DNA of 64,000 bases from Neomoorella thermoacetica (lineage in GTDB: Bacteria; Bacillota; DSM-521; Neomoorellales; Neomoorellaceae): assembly GCF_001875325.1 (NCBI RefSeq), contig NZ_MDDC01000004.1, positions 1 to 64,000 of the forward strand, written 5' to 3'. Under the pieces are notes generated by a model that did not search any database, had not been told where the DNA came from, and was given only the letters and a program-made list of their open reading frames with translations. Positions 32,768 through 41,609 of this stretch are shown in pieces. Numbering within the stretch: the stretch's first letter is position 1; each line of letters opens with the position of its first letter. A program made the translations under genes and the position numbers.

Positions 32768-33928
32768 ATGAAAAGCAAAGGAACTTTTCTGGCGGTGGTA
32801 GTATTAATTCTTGGCCTGTTAAGCGTGGGTTGTTCTGGCGGCCAGGGTAAGGGAATTTCAGGGGAGATACCGACGCTGAATTTTGGCTATATAATGTCCG
32901 ACCATCATACGCCACTTTTTATGGCCTTAACGCAGTGGCAAAAATTCCGCGATCAATACAACCTTTACCTGCAACCGGTGCAAGAAAGGGAATGGTACGA
33001 TTTTTATGCCGGTGGCCGGAAAATAGCCCGGGTGAAACTAGTTTCTACCCAGCAAGGGCCGGACGTCCAGCGTTTGATGAGCCAGGGCAGTGTGGACATG
33101 GGGATTACAGGTGTCCAGGCCTTAATCCTTTCCTTCGATAAGGGTTTGGACGCAAAATTAATCTCGCCCATGCAGACCGGCGGCAACTTGCTGGTAATCA
33201 AGAAGGATTTGGCGGTTAAAAGCTGGCCGGAATTCGTAGCCCTGGTCAAAGGCAAGAAAACGCAATTTAAAATTGGTCATCCAGGAGCCCAGACAATTGC
33301 CAGTATCATCTTCAGGTCAGCTTTAAAAGCGGAAGGAATAACTTTTAGTGATAATCCGCAAGACAAGCAGGCCGACATTACCTTTGTGGATATGAAAGGC
33401 CACGGTAATCTGCCTTCAGCCCTTAGTAATCAATTAGTTGACGGGTTTATCGGTCCCGAACCTTATCCTGCCCTGGCTATTCAAGAGGGTTTGGCAGAAA
33501 AGGTAACCAATCTGGAAACTTTACCACCGGCAGGGCAATGGCAGAATCATGCCTGCTGTGCGATAGAAGCAACTGGGGCCCTCATTGCTCAACACCGCGA
33601 CCTGGTGGAAAAAATGGAGGAGCTTTTAATCCTGGCCACTCGGGATGTAAACCAGAATCGTGATGGGGCAGCTAAAGACGCAGCTGCTTGGCTGGGTGTA
33701 ACTGAAAAAGTGGAAATAGATGCTCTTAAGTCCGTCAATTTTACTTCTGATCCCACAGAAGAGTGGCGGCAAAGCGTGGGCACCTTTGGGCAAATCATGG
33801 ATAGTATGGGTCAGCTATCCGGACGGTTACATGGTTTAAAGCCCGCCGAAATAGAAGCCAGGGTGTTTGATCAAAGTATATATGATGAAGCGGTTAAGGA
33901 ATTAAAGCAGCAAGGGTTTCTGCAATGA
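32768..33928 (+). CDS. NitT/TauT-type ABC transporter substrate-binding lipoprotein
   Basis: Periplasmic-binding-like protein of the nitrate/sulfonate/taurine class. The lipobox is GLLSVGCSGGQG. The mature protein begins with TLNFGYIMSDHHTPLFMALTQ, and the ligand fold shows VDMGITGVQALILSFDKGLD and DGFIGPEPYPALAIQEG. The ATG at 32768 follows GGAGGG (32757-32762). The permease gene overlaps its stop. The ligand is unknown; the adjacent corrinoid methyltransferase suggests a small, possibly methylated compound. Confidence 0.85.
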   Translation: MKSKGTFLAVVVLILGLLSVGCSGGQGKGISGEIPTLNFGYIMSDHHTPLFMALTQWQKFRDQYNLYLQPVQEREWYDFYAGGRKIARVKLVSTQQGPDVQRLMSQGSVDMGITGVQALILSFDKGLDAKLISPMQTGGNLLVIKKDLAVKSWPEFVALVKGKKTQFKIGHPGAQTIASIIFRSALKAEGITFSDNPQDKQADITFVDMKGHGNLPSALSNQLVDGFIGPEPYPALAIQEGLAEKVTNLETLPPAGQWQNHACCAIEATGALIAQHRDLVEKMEELLILATRDVNQNRDGAAKDAAAWLGVTEKVEIDALKSVNFTSDPTEEWRQSVGTFGQIMDSMGQLSGRLHGLKPAEIEARVFDQSIYDEAVKELKQQGFLQ

Positions 33929-34746
33929 AAGAAAGGGCGCTTAAACTCCTGACCAGGCTTTTACTGCCGGGCCTGGTTGTGATTTTGTGGGAAGTTATCG
34001 CCATCCGAATCGGAAAGCCTGGAGTTTTACCGCGAGTTGAAAGCGTATTTGCAGTCTTGGAGCACCCTTCCACCAGGGTTTTAACCGGTAACTCTCTCCT
34101 GGAGTGTGTGTACGTTAGTCTGGCACGGGTGATAGTTGCCTTTATCCTGGCCATCGCCATAGCAGTTCCCACGGGTATATTCATGGGCCGTTATCAGGTG
34201 GTAAAAGATTTGGTCGATTCTTTGGTCGAATTATTCCGGCCGGTACCGCCCCTGGCCTGGGTGCCGTTAATACTGGCCTGGACTGGAATAACAAGTTTGG
34301 CAGAGATTTTACCCTGGCGGGTTGAGGATGCTCTCCTTTGGAACATACAACTTTCAATGCTCCTCATCATTATGATCGGTGTTTTCTTTCCCGTTCTCCT
34401 GAACACCATTCATGGCGTCCAAAGCGTACCGCCGCAAATTATCGAAGCAGCCCAGACCCTGGGAGCCAGGGAACAGGCCATCCTGACCAGGGTGATTCTG
34501 CCCCATGCCTTGCCCTTCATTCTTACCGGTATCCGGGTAGGGCTGGGAGTAGGTTGGATGTGCCTGGTGGCCGCTGAGATGTTGCCCGGCAGTACCGCCG
34601 GCCTGGGCTATCTCATCTGGTATGCCCACGAGCTCATGCGCTCGGATATAGTTTTGGCCGGGATAGTCATTATTGGATTAATTGGTACGGCCTTTGACCA
34701 GGCGCTGCGCCTGATTGAAAGCAAATATTTCTCCTGGAATGAATGA
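33925..34746 (+). CDS. NitT/TauT-type ABC transporter permease
   Basis: Membrane permease of the SsuC/TauC type with about six helices. The ATPase-contact loop is visible as PPQIIEAAQTLGAREQAILTRV. It ends with GLGYLIWYAHELMRSDIVLAG, typical of the family. It overlaps the binding-protein gene by four bases (ATGA). No ATPase gene follows; the next gene is a methyltransferase, so this importer must use a distant or shared ATPase. Confidence 0.88.
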   Translation: MKERALKLLTRLLLPGLVVILWEVIAIRIGKPGVLPRVESVFAVLEHPSTRVLTGNSLLECVYVSLARVIVAFILAIAIAVPTGIFMGRYQVVKDLVDSLVELFRPVPPLAWVPLILAWTGITSLAEILPWRVEDALLWNIQLSMLLIIMIGVFFPVLLNTIHGVQSVPPQIIEAAQTLGAREQAILTRVILPHALPFILTGIRVGLGVGWMCLVAAEMLPGSTAGLGYLIWYAHELMRSDIVLAGIVIIGLIGTAFDQALRLIESKYFSWNE

Positions 34747-34766
34747 GGGATAGGGGGAATAAAGGG

Positions 34767-36440
34767 ATGCGGCTCATTGACCTGGTGAATGGCACCGGGC
34801 GGCGCCTGGTGTTTTTTATTGGTAGTTTTCCCGGCGCAGCCCTGCTAGGCGTTACATTAAAATAAGTATACTTTTCAGCCTCCCTCCAGGCAGAGACGGC
34901 CTGCTGTCTAGCGGAACATTTTCAGCCCGATTTTATCCGCCCGGTTACCGATCTGGTGGTTGAGGCCGAGGCTATGGGTTTGAAGGCCCGCTATCCGGAT
35001 TTTGGCGCTCCGGTGTTGGAAGAGCATCCTGTAACTGGCCCGGAGGCGCTGGCCCGACTCAAGCTACCCAATCCTTGCCGCGACGGCCGCTTGCCAGTAA
35101 ATGTTGAGGCAATCCGCCTGATAAAGGGGCGGACCAGTAAGCCGGTAATAGGGTCCTTGACAGGTCCTTTTACTCTAGCCGGCGCCCTCTGCGGTCCGGG
35201 CAGCGTGGCAATGAAAACAATTACCGAGCCCCAATTTTTATATTCCTTGCTGGCCTTTTGTACCCGAGTATTAAAGGGTTATGGGGAAGCCCTGCTGGCA
35301 GCCGGGGCTGATGTTCTGTGGATTTCCGAACCCCTGGGCTCTTTGCTCTCACCGGCCCAGTTCTGGCAATTTTCCGGCCGCTATATACAGGAGATATTTA
35401 CGGCTTTTCCGGTTATAAATATGCTCCACATCTGCGGCGATACCAGCTATATGCTTAAAGAAATGCTGGCCACAGGTGCTCAGGGTTTGAGCCTGGATAC
35501 CCGGGTTAATCTGGCGACCCTGGTAACCCAGGTGCCGGGTGATGTGGTTTTGATTGGCAATATCGATCCTGTAGGGGTTATGCTGGAAGGGACACCCCAG
35601 CAGGTAGCCAAAGCTACTACCAATCTCTTAGTAGATATGCAACCATATAAAAATTTTATTGTTAGTACGGGGTGTAGTTTGCCTTTTCAGGTACCGGCAG
35701 CTAATATTGAGGCTTTGATGATAACTGTCAAGGAGTTTCCTTGCTTAATTCCCTCCCATGCAGATTTATTAAGTTCATTACGCCGGGCTTTACTTAGCGG
35801 CCATATTGCAGCAGTAGCCTCCCTGTCTAAGGAAGGGCTGGAAGCCGGAATGGATGCAATAACTATCCTAAAAGGAGGATTGATACCTGCCATCAATCAG
35901 GCCGGAGAACTTTACCAGCAGCAGAAAATATTTATCCCCGAGCTTTTATTGATTAGCCAGGCCATGTACGCCGGGCTGGAGATTATAAGGCCGGCCCTGG
36001 TCCAGGAGAAGCATGGTGCCAGGGGCAAGATCGTTCTGGGTACGGTACAGGGTGACCTTCATGATATTGGCAAAAACCTGGTCGGTTTGATGCTGGCCGC
36101 TAACGACTTTCAGGTTATCGACCTGGGAAAAGACGTGGCTCCGGAGGAATTCGCCGCCGCCGTACGGGAATACCGGCCACAGGTAGTGGGCTTATCAGCT
36201 TTGACGACCACAAGTATGAAGTCCATGGAGAAGATTGTGCAGGTTTTAAAAGACGATGGGCTTAAAGAGCTGGTCAAAGTAATTGTAGGTGGGGCTCCCG
36301 TTACCCCTGAATTTGCCCGGCGCATCGGCGCCGATGCCTATGCTACCGACGCTGCGGCGGCGGTGGCCGAGGTAGCCAATTTAATAGATTTATGGATAAA
36401 GGAGTATCAAGATGGCCAAGCAAGCACTGGCGTATTTTGA
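34767..36440 (+). pseudogene. CmuA-like fused methyltransferase-corrinoid protein, interrupted by TAA
   Basis: The N-terminal part is a UroD/MtaA-like TIM barrel (LTGPFTLAGALCGP, INMLHICGDTSYMLKEML). The C-terminal part is a corrinoid domain: helical cap LLSSLRRALLSGHIAAVASL, then GDLHDIGKNLVGLML with the DxHxxG cobalamin-binding motif near 36052-36081. CmuA chloromethane methyltransferases share this order. The frame opens at ATG 34767 (MRLIDLVNGTGRRLVFFIGS) and continues in register through a TAA at 34863-34865 into VYFSASLQAETACC. A GTG at 34956 opens the remaining 494 codons. Substrate unknown; a single G-to-T change (GAA to TAA) would explain the lesion. Confidence 0.75.
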
Positions 36441-37557
36441 AGACTTAAGAGAAAGGAATGTCCTGGAGATTAAAAAAGCTAAAGAAGAGGGGAAAAAGGT
36501 AGTAGGTACTTATTGTGCTTTTACCCCCAAAGAGCTCATCATTGCGGCCGGCGCTATACCTGTTTCCTTGTGCGGTACCAGGCAGGAACCCATTCCTGAA
36601 GCCGAAGAGATCCTTCCCCGCAATCTTTGTCCGTTAATTAAATCCAGTTTTGGCTTTGCCATAACCGATACCTGTCCCTATTTCCATTTTGCCGACTTGC
36701 TCATTGCTGAAACCACCTGCGACGGCAAGATTAAAATGTACGAACTGCTACGGGAATATAAACCCATGCACGTCCTTAATTTACCGCCGACACCTTTGGG
36801 TGAAAGAGCGTTGGATTACTGGTATCACGAAATAGTAAAGACCAAGGAGTTCCTGGAAAGGGAGTTTGACGTTACCATTACGACGGCAAAATTGAGGGAA
36901 GCCATCCGCCAGGTTAATAAAGAACGGCGAGCCCTGCTGGAGTTTAACCGTTTAAACTGCCATGACCCGGCACCCCTGTCGGGTTTGGATCTCTTAAAAG
37001 TCCTCTGGGCCAAAGGGTTTACCCCCGATCTTTCTGCCGGTACGGCTGCCATATATCAGGTAATTGAAGCGGTCAAGGAACAAATGGCTGAAGGCGTTTA
37101 CGCAGCACCGCCCGGAACACCGCGACTACTTTTAACCGGTTGCCCGGTAGGCCTGGGTTCAGAGAAGGTAATTAATCTGGTGGAGGAAGGGGGTGGGTTA
37201 GTAGTCTGCTTGGAATCCTGCAGCGGCATTAAACCCTTGGAACCATTGATAGATGAGGAAGACGAACCCCTACGAGCTATTGCGGCCAAATACTTACAGA
37301 CACCCTGTCCCTGCTTAACCCCCAATAAAGGCCGTTTGGAATTGCTGGCGCGGCTTATTCAGGAATACCGGATCGATGGGGTAATCGATCTTACCTGGCA
37401 AGCCTGCCATACCTATAATATTGAATCCTATAACATTAGAAAGCTGGTTCAAGGAAGGGCAGGGCTGCCATTTCTGCAAATCGAGACGGATTACTCAACG
37501 GGGGATTTGCAGCAGCTTAAAGTCCGGATTGATGCATTTTTGGAAATGATTAAATAG
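36412..37557 (+). CDS. 2-hydroxyacyl-CoA dehydratase-family protein, double-cubane cluster type
   Basis: A 381-residue protein of the HgdB/FldC superfamily. Cys-containing motifs GTYCAFTPKELIIAAGAIPV, LPRNLCPLIKSSFGF, AETTCDGK and ESCSGIKP match the double-cubane cluster proteins described from Carboxydothermus. These reduce small molecules using a [8Fe-9S] cluster and an ATP-driven activator. The ATG overlaps the end of the methyltransferase gene, so it is translated with it. Its own activator gene is not adjacent; the HgdC-like gene at 40625 could serve both homologues. Confidence 0.82.
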   Translation: MAKQALAYFEDLRERNVLEIKKAKEEGKKVVGTYCAFTPKELIIAAGAIPVSLCGTRQEPIPEAEEILPRNLCPLIKSSFGFAITDTCPYFHFADLLIAETTCDGKIKMYELLREYKPMHVLNLPPTPLGERALDYWYHEIVKTKEFLEREFDVTITTAKLREAIRQVNKERRALLEFNRLNCHDPAPLSGLDLLKVLWAKGFTPDLSAGTAAIYQVIEAVKEQMAEGVYAAPPGTPRLLLTGCPVGLGSEKVINLVEEGGGLVVCLESCSGIKPLEPLIDEEDEPLRAIAAKYLQTPCPCLTPNKGRLELLARLIQEYRIDGVIDLTWQACHTYNIESYNIRKLVQGRAGLPFLQIETDYSTGDLQQLKVRIDAFLEMIK

Positions 37558-37899
37558 GTTGGAGTCGGTGCGGGAGAACATGAATGAGATTTGTTCACCA
37601 GGATGAGGCCGTCTGCGCCGATAGCCTCCACCCGGTCTTCCCGGATCTTGCCAAAAGGTAGCAAGGTGTGCAAGCGATTACCAGATCATAACGAATAGGA
37701 ATACAAAACATGAAGGATATGCGTTGCAAATGGCGAATTATCTCAATTGGCATTTACCTGTACAGGTAAAAGATGTAGAGGCAGAGGCTGAAACCAGGCG
37801 GGGAAAGCACCATACCCCCAGGGTGCATTTTAATGTTTCCTGCGTTGATGCGAGAACTGGTGTTTAAGGAACCTTGCAGAAAAGGAGGAACTACTGCCA
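37558..37899. other. Intergenic region with perfect 18-bp palindrome upstream of yedE
   Basis: No gene is supported. A perfect palindrome TTTACCTGTACAGGTAAA lies at 37753-37770, about 130 bases before the YedE start, and is a strong operator candidate. A 45-codon ATG frame (37730-37867, MANYLNWHLPVQVKDV) overlaps it; it has no ribosome binding site and no recognisable family. Confidence 0.5.
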
Positions 37900-38970
37900 A
37901 TGAAGCATCAAAACGCCTGGATTATCCTTACCGGGGCGACCATCGGGCTTTTTGGCGCCCTGCTGGTCAAGCTGGGTAACCCCGGCAACATGGGTTACTG
38001 CATTGCCTGCTTTATCCGCGATATTACCGGCGCCCTCGGCCTGCACCGCGCGGCTAACGTCCAGTACATCCGGCCGGAAATTAGCGGCCTGGTTTTGGGT
38101 GCCTTTGTGACTGCATTGGCGGCCGGTGAGTTTCGCGCCCGCGAGGGGTCGGCACCCCTGGTCCGTTTTGTCCTGGGAGCCCTGATGATGATCGGCGCCC
38201 TCGTTTTCCTGGGTTGCCCCTTGCGGGGGATTTTACGCCTGGCAGGCGGGGACCTGAACGCCCTGGTAGGGCTGGCAGGCTTTATAGCCGGCGTGGCGGC
38301 CGGCATCCAGTTTCTGAAGCGGGGCTTTAACCTGGGGCGATCCACCGTGAGTAAGTTTCAGGCGGGAGGTTACGTCCTGCCGCTGGTTGCCGCAGGATTA
38401 TTATTGCTGCTAGTTATAAAACCTGTTTTCGATGTCAAGACCGGCGGCCCCATTTTCTTCAGTAAAGCGCCACCGGGTTCCTTACACGCACCGGTATTAA
38501 TATCCCTCTTGGCCGGTATTGCCGGCGGGTTCCTGGCCCAGCGGACCAGGCTCTGTTTAAGCGGCGGTTTTCGCGATTTTTTCCTGGTCAGGGATACATA
38601 CCTGCTCAAAGGATATGGCCTGATTTTCCTGGTAGCCCTCATCCTCAATATCATCCTGGGCCAGTTTAAACCGGGATTTCTCAACCAGCCTGTTGCTCAC
38701 ACCAGTGTTGTCTGGAATTTCCTCGGCCTTTTCCTGGTAGGACTTTGCGCTATTCTCCTGGGCGGCTGTCCTTTAAGGCAACTAATCCTGGCAGGGGAGG
38801 GCGACACTGACGCCGCTATGGCCGTTTTGGGCATGGTAGCGGGCGCCGCCCTGGCCCATAACTTCATGTTAGCCAGTTCTCCTACCGGCCCGACCTTTTA
38901 TGGGCAGGTTGCCGTGGTCCTGGGTATAATCATCACCGGCGCCATAGGATTGGTCTACCGGGAAGTGTAA
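37900..38970 (+). CDS. yedE: YedE family membrane protein (putative selenium/sulfur transporter)
   Basis: A 356-residue polytopic membrane protein with about nine helices. It has paired YeeE/YedE motifs: GYCIACFIRDITGALGLHRA near the start, FLGCPLRGILRLAGGDLNAL, RTRLCLSGGFRDFFLVRD and LLGGCPLRQLILAGEGDTDA. This long form is annotated as the YedE putative selenium transporter found with selenium genes. AAAGGAGGAACTACTGCC precedes the ATG. A TusA-like gene follows after 16 bases, the usual partner carrying sulfur or selenium on its Cys. Confidence 0.85.
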   Translation: MKHQNAWIILTGATIGLFGALLVKLGNPGNMGYCIACFIRDITGALGLHRAANVQYIRPEISGLVLGAFVTALAAGEFRAREGSAPLVRFVLGALMMIGALVFLGCPLRGILRLAGGDLNALVGLAGFIAGVAAGIQFLKRGFNLGRSTVSKFQAGGYVLPLVAAGLLLLLVIKPVFDVKTGGPIFFSKAPPGSLHAPVLISLLAGIAGGFLAQRTRLCLSGGFRDFFLVRDTYLLKGYGLIFLVALILNIILGQFKPGFLNQPVAHTSVVWNFLGLFLVGLCAILLGGCPLRQLILAGEGDTDAAMAVLGMVAGAALAHNFMLASSPTGPTFYGQVAVVLGIIITGAIGLVYREV

Positions 38971-38986
38971 AGGGGGCGAGGATAAA

Positions 38987-39205
38987 ATGAGCGAATGGGT
39001 GGATGTGCGCGGCCACAGTTGCCCGTTGCCGCTCATGAAGGTGAAGGCGGTGATGGATCGCGGCGCTACCGAGATCAAAGTCCACGGCGACACCCCGGCG
39101 GCACGGGAGAATATCACCCGCCTGGCCGAAAACAGGAATTATGCAGTAACAGAAGCAAAAACAACCCCGGGCGACTGGAAGCTGGTGTTGACGAGCAAGG
39201 GCTAA
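38987..39205 (+). CDS. TusA-like sulfur carrier protein (YedF/SirA family)
   Basis: A 72-residue TusA-fold protein with the carrier motif HSCPLPLMK, active Cys12. TusA proteins carry persulfide sulfur (or selenium) between enzymes or from a transporter. It lies 16 bases after the YedE gene, the standard pairing. It overlaps no other gene and is followed by a double-cubane protein gene. Confidence 0.88.
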   Translation: MSEWVDVRGHSCPLPLMKVKAVMDRGATEIKVHGDTPAARENITRLAENRNYAVTEAKTTPGDWKLVLTSKG

Positions 39206-39208
39206 AAG

Positions 39209-40531
39209 ATGGTTTTTAAGCAACACGAAAATAATACGGAGGAGTTGATCCCCTTGAGCGACACTTACCGGGAAATGTGGCGCGAGCTTAATATGGACCT
39301 GGAGAAACACGACGTTTTCCTGGGGACCCTGCCGGTGGCCTTTGGTGAAGTTTTCTTGCGGCAGGATAACCGGCCGGCTGGGATGGCTTATTTCGACAAT
39401 GCCCTGGCCGAGGCCCACGGCGGCCGGATCCAGGAAATCCTGGCGGGGAAAAAGGCCGGAAGGATGGTTGCCGGCACCTTCTGCGTCTTTGCGCCGGAAG
39501 AGCTCGTCTTCGCCGTGGACGGCATCAGCATCGGCCTCTGCGGCGGGGCCCAGTTTACCGTTCCCACCGGCGAGCAGGTACTGCCCCGTAACCTGTGCCC
39601 GCTGATTAAATCGGCTATGGGCTTTAAACTGGACCGCATCTGCCCCTATTTCCAGGCCGTCGACTTTCTCATCGGCGAGACCACCTGCGACGGCAAGAAG
39701 AAGACCTGGGAAATCCTCAACGAATACGTGCCCACTTACGTTATGGAACTGCCCCAGAAGAAAGGAGCTGCCGACCTGGTTCTCTGGGAGGGGGAGATTC
39801 ACCGCCTCAAGGAAGAGATCGAACGCCGCTCCGGCCGGGAAATCACCGCGGACCGGCTGGCGTCAGGGATTAAAATGGCCAACGCCCGCCGGGACGCCCT
39901 GGCGCGTCTCTACCGGGCCCGCCGGGCCGACCCCGTCCCCATCAGCGGTAAGGACGCCCTGCTCATCTCCCAGCTTGCTTTCTTTGATGACCCGGAACGC
40001 TTTACAGCACAGGTAAACAGCCTTTGCGACGAGCTGGAGGAACGCATCGCCAGGGGTGAGGGCGTCACCAGGAAAGGGGCACCGCGCATCCTGGTTACCG
40101 GGACGCCCATGGCCCTGCCATACTGGAAGCTGCACCACCTGGTAGAGACGGCCGGGGCGGTAATCGTCGGCGAGGAGACCTGCACCGGTACCAGGTATTT
40201 TGCCGGCCGGGTGGCAGAAGACGGCCAGACGGTAGAGGATCAGGTAAAAGATTTGGCCCGGCGGCTGACGGCCATTAACTGCGCCTGCTTTACACCCAAC
40301 AAGGACCGGGTGGAGGACATCCTGCGCCTGGTAAGGGATGCCAGAGCCGATGGGGCGATCTATTTCTCCCTCCAGTTCTGCCAGCCCTTTGGCGTCGAGG
40401 GCCGGCTGGTGGAAAGGGCCCTCCAGGAGGCAGGGGTGCCGGTGCTGCGCCTGGAAAGTGACTACAGCGAGGAAGACGCGGCCCAGTTAAAGACGCGGAT
40501 CGAGGCCTTCCTGGAGATGATCGCTTCCTAG
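39209..40531 (+). CDS. 2-hydroxyacyl-CoA dehydratase-family protein, double-cubane cluster type
   Basis: A second HgdB/FldC-type protein (440 residues, or 425 from the alternative TTG at 39254, which has a better GGAGGAG site). Motifs GTFCVFAPEELVFAVDGISI, LPRNLCPLIKSAMGF, GETTCDGKKKTWE and EETCTGTRYF match those of the protein at 36412. It is followed by the activator gene at 40625, so this pair likely forms a complete ATP-driven low-potential reductase. Substrate unknown; placement after YedE/TusA allows a sulfur or selenium oxyanion. Confidence 0.82.
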   Translation: MVFKQHENNTEELIPLSDTYREMWRELNMDLEKHDVFLGTLPVAFGEVFLRQDNRPAGMAYFDNALAEAHGGRIQEILAGKKAGRMVAGTFCVFAPEELVFAVDGISIGLCGGAQFTVPTGEQVLPRNLCPLIKSAMGFKLDRICPYFQAVDFLIGETTCDGKKKTWEILNEYVPTYVMELPQKKGAADLVLWEGEIHRLKEEIERRSGREITADRLASGIKMANARRDALARLYRARRADPVPISGKDALLISQLAFFDDPERFTAQVNSLCDELEERIARGEGVTRKGAPRILVTGTPMALPYWKLHHLVETAGAVIVGEETCTGTRYFAGRVAEDGQTVEDQVKDLARRLTAINCACFTPNKDRVEDILRLVRDARADGAIYFSLQFCQPFGVEGRLVERALQEAGVPVLRLESDYSEEDAAQLKTRIEAFLEMIAS

Positions 40532-40624
40532 CGACAACGCCCTGGCGGCGCTGCCGGGCTATCGCCAGCGTGAAGGATAACGCCGGGAACAAAGGTAAAG
40601 GATGGTTGAACGGGGTGCAGGGTA

Positions 40625-41425
40625 TTGTTAGTAGCTGGCATTGATGTCGGTTCTACTTCGGCGAAAGCGGTTCTTTTCGACGGACGGATAAAGGTGTATG
40701 CCATCCGGCCCACCGGCTGGAGCCCCAGGGAGGCCGGCGCAGAAGTCCTGGCCCGGGTGTTGGATAAGGCGGGCTTAAGCCGCCGGGAGGTGGCCTATAT
40801 CGTCGGCACCGGCTACGGGCGAGTGGCCCTAAACTTTATCGACCATGCTGTAACTGAGATTACCTGCCAGGCGCGGGGTATTAATTACCTGACCGGCAAG
40901 GCAGGGACCATTATCGATATCGGCGGCCAGGACACCAAAGTGATAACGGTCAATGAGCAAGGCAAAGTAGTTGATTTCGTGATGAATGACAAGTGCGCCG
41001 CCGGTACCGGGCGCTTCCTGGAAGTAATGGCCACGGCCATGGGAATGGATGTGGACGAACTGGGGAGTTTGCCGGAGAATGTTAACCCGGTCAACATCAG
41101 CAGCATGTGCACCGTCTTTGCCGAATCCGAGGTCATTAGCCTTCTGGCCGGTGGGGCGGCCAGGGAAGAGATTGTCGCCGGCCTGCACCGGGCCGTGGCC
41201 CGCCGGGTAAAAAGCATGCTGAAAAACACTGCTCCGGCTACGGTGGTTTTTACTGGCGGCGGGGCGAAGAACGAGGGCCTGCGCCGCGCCCTGGCGGCCG
41301 AACTGGGAGTAGAGGTGATGGTGCCGGCAGAACCCCAGATTACCGGCGCCCTGGGAGCTGCCATTATCGCCTGGGAAGGGAACGGCGGAGCGGTCGCGGC
41401 TGTGCCTAAAATTAGTGGTCAGTGA
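40625..41425 (+). CDS. Acyl-CoA dehydratase activase / double-cubane protein reductase (HgdC family)
   Basis: ASKHA-family ATPase with a bridging [4Fe-4S] cluster that injects low-potential electrons into dehydratase or double-cubane partners. It begins LVAGIDVGSTSAKAVLFDGR, has IDIGGQDTKVI, and carries cluster ligands at KCAAGTGRFLE and ISSMCTVFAESEVISLLA. The late FTGGGAKNEGLRRAL motif completes the fold. Length (266 residues) is typical. The TTG start at 40625 has only a weak purine-rich site. It is closed by a strong hairpin at 41437-41469. Confidence 0.9.
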   Translation: MLVAGIDVGSTSAKAVLFDGRIKVYAIRPTGWSPREAGAEVLARVLDKAGLSRREVAYIVGTGYGRVALNFIDHAVTEITCQARGINYLTGKAGTIIDIGGQDTKVITVNEQGKVVDFVMNDKCAAGTGRFLEVMATAMGMDVDELGSLPENVNPVNISSMCTVFAESEVISLLAGGAAREEIVAGLHRAVARRVKSMLKNTAPATVVFTGGGAKNEGLRRALAAELGVEVMVPAEPQITGALGAAIIAWEGNGGAVAAVPKISGQ

Positions 41426-41436
41426 AAGGTCATAGG

Positions 41437-41469
41437 AAGGGGCGGGATTACCCGCCCCTTTAGATTTTT
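41437..41469 (+). terminator. Strong terminator after the activase gene
   Basis: AAGGGGCGGG and CCCGCCCCTT (41437-41460) form a 10-bp stem around ATTA, followed by TAGATTTTT. Confidence 0.8.
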
Positions 41470-41532
41470 GCGGGTCGACTGGCACTAGTGCCATAGTTCA
41501 GGTCGATGCGAAGACTTTAGCCCATGTTGTTA

Positions 41533-41561
41533 TTGACGTATGGCCAAAATGAGTCTATAAT
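41533..41561 (+). promoter_or_regulatory. TTGACNTATG-type promoter 2
   Basis: TTGACG (41533-41538), a 17-base spacer starting TATGGCCAAAAT, and a consensus TATAAT (41556-41561). It drives the NifU-like gene at 41610 and shares TATGRCCAWAAT with promoters at 44001 and 48773. Confidence 0.8.
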
Positions 41562-41609
41562 GGCAATAGATTTAGTAATCCTAAACCATCTTCCTGGGGG
41601 TAAAAGTCA

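Noticed and set aside
34863-34865. Recoding of the internal stop in the CmuA-like gene
   Set aside because: The codon is TAA. Selenocysteine uses TGA and pyrrolysine TAG, so recoding is unlikely; nonsense mutation or error fits better.
37491-37673. Minus-strand 60-codon frame (MHTLLPFGKIREDRVEAIG)
   Set aside because: It overlaps the end of the double-cubane gene, lacks a ribosome binding site and cannot be assigned to a family. The peptide looks protein-like but support is too weak for a gene call.
38933-39802. 289-codon minus-strand open frame
   Set aside because: It lies opposite TusA and the double-cubane gene, both strongly supported. No ribosome binding site or family match was seen.
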